Shown here piece after piece: positions 1-6,410 of a DNA stretch of 6,599 bases; the first letter of the stretch is position 1; every line of letters begins with the position of its first letter. This DNA comes from Desulfuromonadaceae bacterium (GTDB lineage Bacteria > Desulfobacterota > Desulfuromonadia > Desulfuromonadales > Syntrophotaleaceae): NCBI GenBank assembly GCA_021107335.1, contig JAIOSZ010000012.1:1-6599 (forward strand), written 5' to 3'. A program made the position numbers and the translations under genes. Below the pieces are notes generated by a model. That model saw nothing but the letters and a program-made list of their open reading frames with translations, ran no database searches and had not been told where the DNA came from.

Positions 1-1180
1 GCAGACAGCCGAGCCAGACCAGCGGCACCCCGGGGTCCCGGGTTACCTGCAGGCCCGTATAGTAGCGCTCATCCACCCGCAACAGCTGCAACCGATAGGG
101 AGAACGGTGATTCATATCCTCCGGCAACTCCTGCATGGCGGCAATGGCCGGCAGACGCTGGCCTTCGACGGTAAGTACCTCGATCAACGCCGCACCACCC
201 AGATCGCGAAAGGCCGGCGTGTAATCCATCACTTGCAATGATCCGCCGTCGGCCAGGGGCAAGCCCTGCCCCGGTCGACCTGCCATCTGCAACTCAGTGC
301 CATCAGGCATGCGCACCTGTAGGTGAAACAGTGGCATCTCCGCCAGACCGTAACTCGATTGGTAAAAGGTCAGACCGCGGTATTGCAGCGGCTGATTGAC
401 CACCACCGGCACTTCTTTGTAACCGGGCACTTCTTGCCCATCTTCAAGAACCGTCAGCAGACTGCGATATTCCCGCGGTCGGGCACTGCCCTCATAGTAG
501 CTCACCGAAAAGTCGTCGCAACGCAGACCGAAGCCGAGCTCAACAGGCACTTGCCCTTCGCTGGCCGGCAGTTGCATCACCGTCTCTCCCTCGCCCACAG
601 ACACAAAGGAATCGAACCCAAACCAGGACCCGATCAGGGCGCCAAGGATAATGAACAGAATCGCCTAGTGGGTCACATAAGCACCGAAGCGGGCGTAACG
701 ACGGCGCTCGGCAAATAGGCAGACCTCTTGTTCAGGTCCCGTGGTCTGCCGTGGGCCGGCAAAACGCCGATGGAGCAGCGGTTGCAGACGGGCCGTGGCT
801 TCGTCAACGGAGCAGCCTGCCTGCAGAGTCGTCTTATGAGACAGCGAACGAAGCAGAGCGCCATCGGCCACCAGGGTTGGCCGGGTAACAGTGCGCCAGA
901 CCGCCGGCAGGCGCCGCAGGGAACAGGCGACTAGGTTAAGAACAAACAAACCGATCAGCGCCATAAACCAGACGGAATGGTACATATCGTCAAGCTGTAG
1001 GGCCTGGAGTAGTTGCGCTTTGTCGCCGTAATGTTGTTGGTACTGAAGAGAGGAAAGCTTCTGCGGGATAACCGTACCGAGAATGGATGTTGCTGCCATT
1101 AGCAGCAAGGTGGCGACGGTCAACTTAAGGGAGCAGAGAAAGGTCCACAGGGATGAAGATCGACGCGGTTTACCGGGCAT
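1..1180 (-). CDS. resB: ResB-family cytochrome c biogenesis protein, interrupted by in-frame TAG; C-terminus beyond window
   Basis: System II cytochrome c assembly protein (ResB/Ccs1), which works in the membrane with ResC/CcsA to deliver heme and ligate it to apocytochromes outside the cytoplasm. The ATG at 1180 has AGGAG five bases upstream. Codons 1-171 contain transmembrane segment 1 (about residues 14-37), segment 2 (about 68-88) with the typical NLVACSLRRLP end, and YVTH at 168-171. Codon 172 is TAG (665-667). The same frame then continues unbroken to the left edge: AILFIILGALIGSWFGF (third membrane segment), then a long extracytoplasmic domain with PLQYRGLTFYQSSYG and, near the edge, YTGLQVTRDPGVPLVW, both typical of ResB. 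The fourth membrane segment would lie outside the window. Family identity is secure. Whether the gene is functional is not: termination at TAG would leave 171 residues without the large domain. It lies 70 bp downstream of purE, behind a terminator, so it is probably not simply co-transcribed with the purine genes. Confidence 0.88.
665..667 (-). other. In-frame amber (TAG) codon inside resB
   Basis: The minus strand reads CAC TAG GCG, between YVTH and AILFIILGALIG. Both sides are in the same frame and both resemble ResB, so this is a single-codon interruption rather than a frameshift. From memory, homologues usually have a small or hydrophobic residue here (often Leu, as in HLS...), so a one-base TTG-to-TAG change would account for it. 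Alternatives are a sequencing error, a suppressor tRNA, or recoding. The codon itself is certain in the given sequence; its meaning is not. Confidence 0.9.
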
Positions 1181-1185
1181 GGCAG

Positions 1186-1190
1186 CTCCT
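1186..1190 (-). promoter_or_regulatory. Ribosome binding site of resB
   Basis: AGGAG on the minus strand, five bases before the resB ATG (1178-1180). It lies immediately downstream of the T-tract of the purE terminator (1192-1198), so transcripts stopped at that terminator would lack it or end just before it. Confidence 0.7.
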
Positions 1191-1191
1191 G

Positions 1192-1236
1192 AAAAAAACG
1201 GCCGTGCAAAACGCTTACGCTTTTCACACGGCCGTT
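1192..1236 (-). terminator. Rho-independent terminator after purE
   Basis: On the minus strand the hairpin has a 10-bp perfect stem, AACGGCCGTG (1227-1236) with CACGGCCGTT (1197-1206). An inner AAAA/TTTT pairing with a partial GC extension shortens the loop. A run of seven T (1192-1198) follows directly. It begins 14 bases after the purE stop. No T-tract follows in the plus direction, so it acts for minus-strand transcripts only. Confidence 0.88.
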
Positions 1237-1250
1237 GTAACTGCGGAAAA

Positions 1251-1769
1251 CTACAGACCGTCGGCGGCCAAACGTTCTTGGACTGCTGCGGATTTAGCTG
1301 CCACCTTCACAGCCATTTCGGCTTTGAACTCGGTCAGCTTGGCAGCCAGGCTCTCATCACTGGCGGCCAGCAGTTGAGCGGCGAAGATACCGGCGTTGCG
1401 GGCTCCAGCCTTGCCAATAGCCATGGTCGCCACCGGAATTCCAGCGGGCATCTGCACTGTGGCCAACAGAGCATCGAGGCCTTGAAGGGCCGAAGAATCA
1501 ATCGGTACGCCGATCACCGGCAGGGTGGTTTCAGCAGCGACCACTCCGGCCAGATGGGCGGCAGCACCGGCGCCGACAATCAAAGCCCGAATGCCCCGTT
1601 GACGGGCCTCGCGAGCATAGCCGGCGGTGCGCTCCGGAGACCGGTGGGCGCTAGAAACCTGCATTTCGTAGGGGATGCCGAAACCCTTCAAGGCTTGGGC
1701 TGCTTCGACCATGATGTTGTAGTCGCTGTCGCTACCCATCAGGATACCGACCAGTGGCTTGTCATTCAT
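1251..1769 (-). CDS. purE: N5-carboxyaminoimidazole ribonucleotide mutase (PurE, class I)
   Basis: Cytoplasmic purine synthesis enzyme that converts N5-CAIR to CAIR (the AIR carboxylation step), normally paired with PurK. The 172-residue product is the usual size for class I PurE. Visible motifs are the phosphate-binding GSDSD (12-16), SSAHRSPERT (39-48) with the catalytic His at 42, the glycine-rich GAGAAAHLAG (67-75), and the SALQGLDALLATVQMPAGIPVATMAIG segment (93-119) typical of class I. An Ala/Lys-rich C-terminal helix follows. The ATG at 1769 was chosen because AGGAG lies upstream, although its spacing of 11 bases is long. A TTG at 1790 in the same frame would add seven residues and put that Shine-Dalgarno inside the gene. 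The stop is TAG; an in-frame TGA follows after eight further codons. No purK is visible in the window. It follows purD by 143 bp and is closed by a strong terminator. Confidence 0.95.
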   Translation of the reverse strand: MNDKPLVGILMGSDSDYNIMVEAAQALKGFGIPYEMQVSSAHRSPERTAGYAREARQRGIRALIVGAGAAAHLAGVVAAETTLPVIGVPIDSSALQGLDALLATVQMPAGIPVATMAIGKAGARNAGIFAAQLLAASDESLAAKLTEFKAEMAVKVAAKSAAVQERLAADGL

Positions 1770-1825
1770 AGTGTAACGTTCTCCTGGCAACTCTCTTGTA
1801 AATTATCGGTTAAGTAATCTGAATC

Positions 1826-1863
1826 ATACATCATCTGGAGCCCCTCTGGGCCATGAGATGTAT
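1826..1863. repeat. Imperfect inverted repeat (hairpin) between purD and purE
   Basis: ATACATC (1826-1832) pairs with GATGTAT (1857-1863), and the interior GCCC (1840-1843) pairs with GGGC around a CTCT loop, with mismatches between the two stems. No T-run follows in either direction, so it does not look like an intrinsic terminator. It could be an mRNA processing or stability hairpin in a purD-purE transcript, or an operator. Function is not shown by the sequence. Confidence 0.5.
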
Positions 1864-1882
1864 AGATTCCGCGGTTAAATGT

Positions 1883-1892
1883 TATCTAGATA
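1883..1892. promoter_or_regulatory. Perfect 10-bp palindrome TATCTAGATA
   Basis: A perfect AT-rich palindrome 21 bp from the purD stop codon, within the purD-purE gap. It may be a protein-binding site, but a 10-bp palindrome can also arise by chance, and no adjacent promoter is convincing. Confidence 0.2.
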
Positions 1893-1912
1893 TATTCAGG
1901 CTCTGCTGCCCT

Positions 1913-3184
1913 TTAGCGATCCAGCGCCTTGCGACCGATATCGCTACGATAATGAACTTTGGGCCAGCTAATCGCCTTGACTCCCTGATAGGCCGTTTCG
2001 ATGGCTTCGGCCACAGTGGTGCCGAGACCGGTCACACCCAGCACCCGACCACCAGCGGTCACCACGCGGCCATCTTTTTCAGTGGTACCCGCATGGAATA
2101 CAGTCACACCATCGATGGCCGCAGCCGCTGCGAGACCGTCGATGGGCAGACCCTTTTCGTAGGCACCGGGATAGCCACCAGCTGCCATAACCACACAGAC
2201 CGCGGCTTTGTCATGCCACTCCAGCTCGATACCGGACAGGTCGCCCTTAGCGCAAGCTAGCAGCACCGGCACAATGTCCGACTTAAGGCGGGCCAAAAGA
2301 GGCTGAGTCTCGGGATCTCCAAAACGGGCGTTGAACTCCAGCACCTTGAGCTGACCGTCCTTGACCATCACCCCGGCATACAAAATACTGCTATAAGCGC
2401 AACCTTCAGCGGCCATACCAGCGATGGTCGGTCTCAGAACCCCCTCGATGATCTGCTGATGGATGTCTTCGGTAACCACCGGTGCGGGCGAATAGGCGCC
2501 CATGCCACCAGTATTGGGGCCGGCATCGCCGTCCAATGCCGGCTTGTGATCTTGGGAGGAAGCCAGGGGCACGATAATCTCACCGTCAGTGAAGGCCAGA
2601 AAAGACGCCTCCTCCCCTTCCAAAAACTCCTCAATAACCACGCGACTGCCAGCGGCGCCAAAGGCTCCATCACAGAGGATATCCTCCACTGCAGCGATGG
2701 CTTCCGCTTCAGTTTGAGCAACGATAACGCCCTTACCTGCAGCCAGGCCGTCGGCCTTGACCACGATGGGTGCGCCCTGCTGACGGATAAAGTCCTTAGC
2801 TTGCTCGGCATCGGTGAAGGTGCCGTAAGCTGCGGTCGGCACTCCGTACTTGGCCATCAGGTCCTTGGAGAAACTCTTGCTGCCCTCGATCTGAGCCGCA
2901 TTTTTGTCGGCGCCGAAGACGGTCAGACCGGCCTCGCGAAAGCGATCGACAAGACCCAGAGTCAAAGGCAGTTCTGGTCCGACCACGGTCAGGCCAATCT
3001 GCTGCTGCTGGGCAAAGGCCAGCAGTCCGTCGATATCATCGACCTTAAAATCGACGCATTGGGCCAGCTCGGCGATACCGGCATTGCCAGGTGCGCAAAA
3101 AATCTTTTCCACCAAGGGGGACTGGGAAATTTTCCAGACAAGAGCATGCTCCCGTCCGCCGCCGCCAATTACCAGAACATTCAT
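1913..3184 (-). CDS. purD: Phosphoribosylamine-glycine ligase (GAR synthetase, PurD)
   Basis: ATP-dependent ligase joining glycine to 5-phosphoribosylamine to give glycinamide ribonucleotide, the second step of de novo purine synthesis, in the cytoplasm. The product is 423 residues, normal for bacterial PurD. In order it shows the N-terminal GGGGREHAL (7-15), PGNAG (32-36), VVGPELPL (67-74), the ATP-grasp start VVKADGLAAGKGV (141-153), EEFLEGEEAS (185-194), SQDHKPALDGDAGPNTGGMGAYSP (210-233), and the metal-binding NARFGDPETQ (285-294). The C-terminal HYRSDIGRKAL is also characteristic. The ATG at 3184 is preceded by GAAAGGA about nine bases upstream and encodes the expected MNVLVIGGGG start. 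It is flanked by 252 bp towards purH and 143 bp towards purE, both containing inverted repeats. All key motifs are intact. Confidence 0.97.
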   Translation of the reverse strand: MNVLVIGGGGREHALVWKISQSPLVEKIFCAPGNAGIAELAQCVDFKVDDIDGLLAFAQQQQIGLTVVGPELPLTLGLVDRFREAGLTVFGADKNAAQIEGSKSFSKDLMAKYGVPTAAYGTFTDAEQAKDFIRQQGAPIVVKADGLAAGKGVIVAQTEAEAIAAVEDILCDGAFGAAGSRVVIEEFLEGEEASFLAFTDGEIIVPLASSQDHKPALDGDAGPNTGGMGAYSPAPVVTEDIHQQIIEGVLRPTIAGMAAEGCAYSSILYAGVMVKDGQLKVLEFNARFGDPETQPLLARLKSDIVPVLLACAKGDLSGIELEWHDKAAVCVVMAAGGYPGAYEKGLPIDGLAAAAAIDGVTVFHAGTTEKDGRVVTAGGRVLGVTGLGTTVAEAIETAYQGVKAISWPKVHYRSDIGRKALDR

Positions 3185-3263
3185 ATCGATTATTCCTTTC
3201 TAGTCGCTTCATTCAACCGGCGACCTGAACAGTCTAAAACTCTGCACCTAAGCACCAATACCG

Positions 3264-3318
3264 AGGGATGGCTCACCCGTGCGATGCCTTATAACTTCGC
3301 AAGACGCTAGGGATGGCT
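3264..3318. repeat. Pair of 10-bp direct repeats upstream of purD
   Basis: AGGGATGGCT occurs at 3264-3273 and again at 3309-3318 on the plus strand, 45 bp start to start (just over four helical turns). On the minus strand both copies read AGCCATCCCT and lie upstream of purD. The second copy lies just outside the long inverted repeat that begins near 3321. Spaced direct repeats before a gene can be regulator sites or leftovers of a duplication; the sequence does not decide which. Confidence 0.4.
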
Positions 3319-3320
3319 AA

Positions 3321-3428
3321 GCAAAAATTTCGTCCTACAAGGCTTGGTGTTTTTTCAGGGGCGAAGACATACATCAGTATGTCGAGATCCTGAAAAAACA
3401 CCGTAACGCCGTAGGGCGGAATTTTTTC
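3321..3428. repeat. Long imperfect inverted repeat between purH and purD
   Basis: A roughly 108-bp element folds on itself around an ATCA loop (3373-3376). GACATAC (3366-3372) pairs with GTATGTC (3377-3383). A perfect 14-bp arm, GGTGTTTTTTCAGG (3346-3359), pairs with CCTGAAAAAACACC (3389-3402). The outer arms, AAAAATTTCGTCCTAC (3323-3338) and GTAGGGCGGAATTTTT (3411-3426), pair with two mismatches. It starts 9 bp beyond the purH stop codon. It could end purH transcription or stabilise the purH mRNA. Its modular, nearly symmetric form also fits a dispersed MITE- or REP-like element. I recall similar hairpins as multicopy in Geobacter-type genomes but cannot verify that here. Confidence 0.75.
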
Positions 3429-3436
3429 GTCGCCAT

Positions 3437-5002
3437 TTAGTGTTTGAAGTGGCGCATGCTGGTAAAGACCATGGCGATGCCGGCCTCGTCGGCCGCAGCA
3501 ATAACCTCTTCGTCACGAATCGAACCGCCCGGCTGAATCACCGCGGTGATGCCGGCAGCAGCCGCATTGTCGATGCCGTCGCGGAAGGGGAAGAAGGCAT
3601 CAGAAGCCATGGCTGAGCCTTCGACTTCGAGACCAGCATGTTCCGCCTTGATGCCAGCGATGCGGGCCGAATTGACCCGGCTCATTTGCCCGGCGCCGAC
3701 GCCGACAGTCATGCCGTCCTTGCCGTAGATGATGGCATTCGATTTAACGAACTTGGCCACTCGCCAGGTAAAGAGCAGATCCTGCATCTCTTTATCCGTC
3801 GGGGCACGCTTGGTCACCACCTTGAGTTCATTAGTCAGCAGCAGATCAGCATCCTGCACCAGCAAACCACCGTTGACCCGTTTGAAATCGAGGCGGGCCG
3901 CCGGCTGTTCAGGCCAGAATCCGCATTCAAGAAGGCGTACGTTCTTTTTAGCAGCAACCACGGCGGCCGCTTCTTTAGTCACGGCCGGAGCGATGATCAC
4001 TTCAACGAATTGGCGATCAACAATCGCCTGGGCGGTGGCTGCGTCGAGGCCGCGGTTAAAGGCAACGATACCACCAAAGGCCGATTCGGGGTCGGTGGAA
4101 AAGGCTCGCTCATAGGCTTGAAGCAGATTATCACCGATCGCCACACCGCAGGGATTGGCATGCTTGACGATAACGCAGGCCGGCCCTTCGTCGAACTGCT
4201 TAACACATTCCAGGGCGGCGTCCGTATCGGCGATATTGTTAAAAGACAAAGCTTTGCCCTGCAACTGGCGGGCGGTGGAGATAGAAGCTTCCTGCCCTTC
4301 GGCCTCAACAAAGAAGGCCGCCTGCTGATGAGGATTCTCGCCGTAGCGCATCTCCTGGGCTTTTTTGTACTGCACAGTCAGGGTGGCGGGGAAAGTGGTT
4401 TCTTCTTCACCAAGACGCTTTCCGAGCCAGTTGCTGATGGCGGCGTCGTAGGCAGCGGTGCGCTGATAGACTTTGACTGCCAGACCAAAATTGGTTTCAG
4501 GAGAAACGTTTCCGGCGTTGTCCGCCATCTCCGCCAGCACCAGCGAATAATCAACGGGGTCGATTACCACGGTTACGTCCCGATTGTTCTTGGCCGCGCT
4601 ACGCAGCATGGTCGGACCACCGATATCGATATTCTCAATGGCGTCTTCTAAGCTGCAATCCTCTTTAGCGACCGTCGCTTCAAAAGGATAGAGATTAACC
4701 ACCACCATATCGATGGCCTCGATGCCGTGTTCGGCCATCTTGGCCACATGGGCGGGATTGTCTCGCATGCCCAGCAGGCCGCCATGAACCTTAGGGTGCA
4801 AGGTCTTGACCCGTCCATCGAGCATTTCCGGAAAGCCGGTATAGTCGGAGACGTCCTGTACCTGCAACCCTTCCTTGCGCAGCAGGGCAGCGGTGCCACC
4901 GGTGGAGAGAATGGCTACGCCGAAGGTACTGAGTTGTTTGGCGAAGTCGACAATTCCGGTTTTATCCGAAACACTGAGGAGGGCGCGTTTGATGACGGCC
5001 AT
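3437..5002 (-). CDS. purH: Bifunctional AICAR formyltransferase / IMP cyclohydrolase (PurH)
   Basis: Catalyses the last two steps to IMP: formyl transfer from 10-formyltetrahydrofolate to AICAR, then ring closure. The 521-residue product matches the family length. The N-terminal MGS-like cyclohydrolase domain (about 1-195) shows STGGTA (33-38), [15 protein letters not shown] (63-77) and [16 protein letters not shown] (124-139). The formyltransferase domain follows, with RYGENPHQ (219-226), [10 protein letters not shown] (255-264), the catalytic KHANPCG (280-286), [10 protein letters not shown] (307-316), KSNAI (420-424), GAGQMSRV (436-443), [10 protein letters not shown] (467-476), [10 protein letters not shown] (490-499) and the C-terminal SMRHFKH. 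The ATG at 5002 is chosen because GGAAAGGA lies seven bases upstream and [16 protein letters not shown] is the canonical start. An in-frame TTG at 5095 would lie in the T-tract of the preceding terminator and is rejected. All catalytic motifs are intact. It is separated from the upstream ASKHA gene by a terminator, so it probably starts its own transcription unit. Confidence 0.98.
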   Translation of the reverse strand: MAVIKRALLSVSDKTGIVDFAKQLSTFGVAILSTGGTAALLRKEGLQVQDVSDYTGFPEMLDGRVKTLHPKVHGGLLGMRDNPAHVAKMAEHGIEAIDMVVVNLYPFEATVAKEDCSLEDAIENIDIGGPTMLRSAAKNNRDVTVVIDPVDYSLVLAEMADNAGNVSPETNFGLAVKVYQRTAAYDAAISNWLGKRLGEEETTFPATLTVQYKKAQEMRYGENPHQQAAFFVEAEGQEASISTARQLQGKALSFNNIADTDAALECVKQFDEGPACVIVKHANPCGVAIGDNLLQAYERAFSTDPESAFGGIVAFNRGLDAATAQAIVDRQFVEVIIAPAVTKEAAAVVAAKKNVRLLECGFWPEQPAARLDFKRVNGGLLVQDADLLLTNELKVVTKRAPTDKEMQDLLFTWRVAKFVKSNAIIYGKDGMTVGVGAGQMSRVNSARIAGIKAEHAGLEVEGSAMASDAFFPFRDGIDNAAAAGITAVIQPGGSIRDEEVIAAADEAGIAMVFTSMRHFKH

Positions 5003-5026
5003 AGCAAGTTCCTTTCCTGCATTAAT

Positions 5027-5058
5027 CCTATAAAAATCTCTAGCGATTCCTCTGACAA
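5027..5058 (-). promoter_or_regulatory. purH: Weak candidate promoter for purH
   Basis: On the minus strand TTGTCA (5053-5058) resembles a -35 element and TATAGG (5027-5032) resembles a -10 element, but the 20-bp spacing is longer than optimal. A promoter is expected somewhere in 5003-5084, because the ASKHA terminator lies just upstream and purH just downstream. This exact placement is a guess. Confidence 0.25.
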
Positions 5059-5084
5059 CTAGCACAGAAGAGCCGCACGGTCCG

Positions 5085-5119
5085 TAAAAAAACAAAAAAA
5101 CCGTCAGTAGGCGGTTTTT
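5085..5119 (-). terminator. Rho-independent terminator of the ASKHA gene
   Basis: On the minus strand AAAAAACCG and CGGTTTTTT form a 9-bp stem (about 5098-5106 with 5111-5119 or neighbouring registers) around an eight-base loop. A nearly uninterrupted T-tract follows (down to about 5086, broken by one G). The hairpin starts at the TAA stop of the ASKHA gene (5119-5121), so stop codon and terminator overlap. The A-rich upstream arm could also support partial termination in the plus direction. Confidence 0.75.
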
Positions 5120-6351
5120 TAGAAATCGAGTGCACTTAAAAAGGCTTTTTCAAAGGCCGGAGTTCCGGACAACGGATAGGGCGTCAGCCCGTCGGCCAGA
5201 CGCTGGGCCTTCTCAGACCCCGCCTCATCGACCAGCAACCGGCAGCAACCAGACAGTACCCCAGCCTCGGCGAAGCGTACCCTATCTATCATGTTTTCCG
5301 GCAACAGGGCAACCCTTTTCAGTATACGCGGCGCCAGGGAAAAACCGAATGCGCCGGTCACTACGACCTCCGTAACCGAGTCGGCGGACAGCCCGGCTCT
5401 GGCGAGTAGACAATCGACTCCGGCCCGTATCGCGCCCTTGGCCAGTTGAAAGGTGCGCAGATCGTCCTGGGTCAGACAGAGATCGACGGTCGCATCCCGG
5501 TAGAGTCGCAGGCAGCGTTCGCCCGGCTCTCCGTCCAGATAACGGGCCAGATTGCTCGGCACCTGTAAAGGATCAGCAAAGGTACCGTGACTGTCGATTA
5601 ACCCGCCTTCCAGAGCTGCCGCCACCGTCTCAGCCAGTCCACTGCCGCAGAGCCCGCGAGGCACGCCACCACCGATTACCTCAAGGCGCAGGCGATCGCG
5701 GTCCAAAGTTACGCCATTAACGGCTCCCGTGGCAGCGGCCATGCCGCAACCGATCCCGCCCCCTTCAAAAGCAGGGCCAGCCGCCACCGAGGTGGTCCAC
5801 CATTGGCCATTTGAATGCAGGGCCAACTCACCGTTGGTGCCGATATCGAGATACAAGGTATTGTTGCGGTATGGAACCTGGTCCAGCAGAAAGGCGACCA
5901 GATCGCCGCCGACATAGCCGGTGACCAGCGGGAAGAGATAGAGGGGCACCGGCAGGTCGAGGCCGAGTTGAGCCGGTTCGAGAAATAGCCCCTGTTTTTG
6001 CTCCGGCCGATGGGGAGGAAAAAGGATTCTATCGACGGGCTGGCAGCGGAGCAGCGCACTGATGCCGGCGTTACCGGCCGCAGCAGCGGCAGCGATACTC
6101 TCACGACCCACCTCTGCCTCACGCAACAGCTCGCTGAGCAGACTTTCCAGACCTTCGACCAGCAGCTTCTGCAGCTGTTTTCCCTGGCCCTGCAGAGCCA
6201 GTTCCAGACGCCGAACGATGTCTGCCCCCAAGGAGGCTTGAGGGTTACGCAGGGTCGCTTCGGCCAGAACCCGGCCTTTGCGGTCGATGAGCCGACCAGC
6301 CAGGGTGGTGGTGCCCAGATCGAGGGCCAATAGTGTCTCTTTATCAGTCAC
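5119..6351 (-). CDS. Stand-alone ASKHA-domain ATPase related to corrinoid-activating proteins (RACo/RamA C-terminal domain, DUF4445)
   Basis: Resembles the C-terminal ATPase part of RACo/RamA-type proteins, which use ATP to drive reductive reactivation of corrinoid proteins from inactive Co(II) in anaerobes. Visible motifs are DLGTTT (11-16), [14 protein letters not shown] (36-49), YVGGD (146-150), the second phosphate motif DIGTNGE (169-175), [21 protein letters not shown] (191-211), RGLCGSGL (232-239), [10 protein letters not shown] (302-311), VTGAFG (331-336), and a typical C-terminal [12 protein letters not shown]. The product starts directly at the ATPase fold: the N-terminal [2Fe-2S] domain of RACo and the C-terminal [4Fe-4S] domain of RamA are both absent, and no ferredoxin-type cysteine cluster is seen. 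The usual GNTxM-like motif reads [12 protein letters not shown] at 6351 is preferred (410 aa) because AAGGTGG lies eight bases upstream. A GTG at 6363 (414 aa) overlaps that site. The upstream frame is open back to a TGA near 6474-6476 but has no ATG or GTG start. The physiological target is not shown in the window. Confidence 0.82.
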   Translation of the reverse strand: MTDKETLLALDLGTTTLAGRLIDRKGRVLAEATLRNPQASLGADIVRRLELALQGQGKQLQKLLVEGLESLLSELLREAEVGRESIAAAAAAGNAGISALLRCQPVDRILFPPHRPEQKQGLFLEPAQLGLDLPVPLYLFPLVTGYVGGDLVAFLLDQVPYRNNTLYLDIGTNGELALHSNGQWWTTSVAAGPAFEGGGIGCGMAAATGAVNGVTLDRDRLRLEVIGGGVPRGLCGSGLAETVAAALEGGLIDSHGTFADPLQVPSNLARYLDGEPGERCLRLYRDATVDLCLTQDDLRTFQLAKGAIRAGVDCLLARAGLSADSVTEVVVTGAFGFSLAPRILKRVALLPENMIDRVRFAEAGVLSGCCRLLVDEAGSEKAQRLADGLTPYPLSGTPAFEKAFLSALDF

Positions 6352-6352
6352 G

Positions 6353-6367
6353 GCAATGTCCACCTTT
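6353..6367 (-). promoter_or_regulatory. Shine-Dalgarno deciding the start of the ASKHA gene
   Basis: The minus strand reads AAAGGTGG followed by ACATTGCC and then GTG (6349-6351). The eight-base spacing fits initiation at 6351. The alternative GTG at 6363 is part of this same AAAGGTGG sequence and has no Shine-Dalgarno of its own. Confidence 0.55.
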
Positions 6368-6410
6368 GGATCTAAACTGGATTTAAATCGGCCGGTTCCG
6401 CCCGGCAGAC

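Noticed and set aside
665..1180. resB N-terminal part as a complete 171-residue gene
   Set aside because: The ResB reading frame continues without change past the TAG, so the short product is a truncation of a longer gene rather than a distinct small protein.
1083..1817. A 244-codon plus-strand open frame opposite purE and the start of resB
   Set aside because: It runs antisense through two real genes and a terminator hairpin, and its composition is typical of a shadow frame.
2459..3310. A 283-codon plus-strand open frame opposite purD
   Set aside because: It is antisense to an intact purD, its translation shows no family motif, and it lacks a credible ribosome binding site.
3185..3320. Sigma-54 promoter or purine riboswitch upstream of purD
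   Set aside because: No GG-N10-GC pair of the right form was found, and no purine-riboswitch-like paired core could be recognised in this stretch.
3638..4651. A 337-codon plus-strand open frame opposite purH
   Set aside because: It lies wholly antisense to purH, whose motifs are complete. It shows no recognisable domain and is explained by GC-rich codon structure on the opposite strand.
5003..5095. Longer PurH start (TTG at 5095)
   Set aside because: It would place the start inside the terminator T-tract of the upstream gene and add 31 residues absent from the family. The ATG at 5002 has a good Shine-Dalgarno and the canonical N-terminus.
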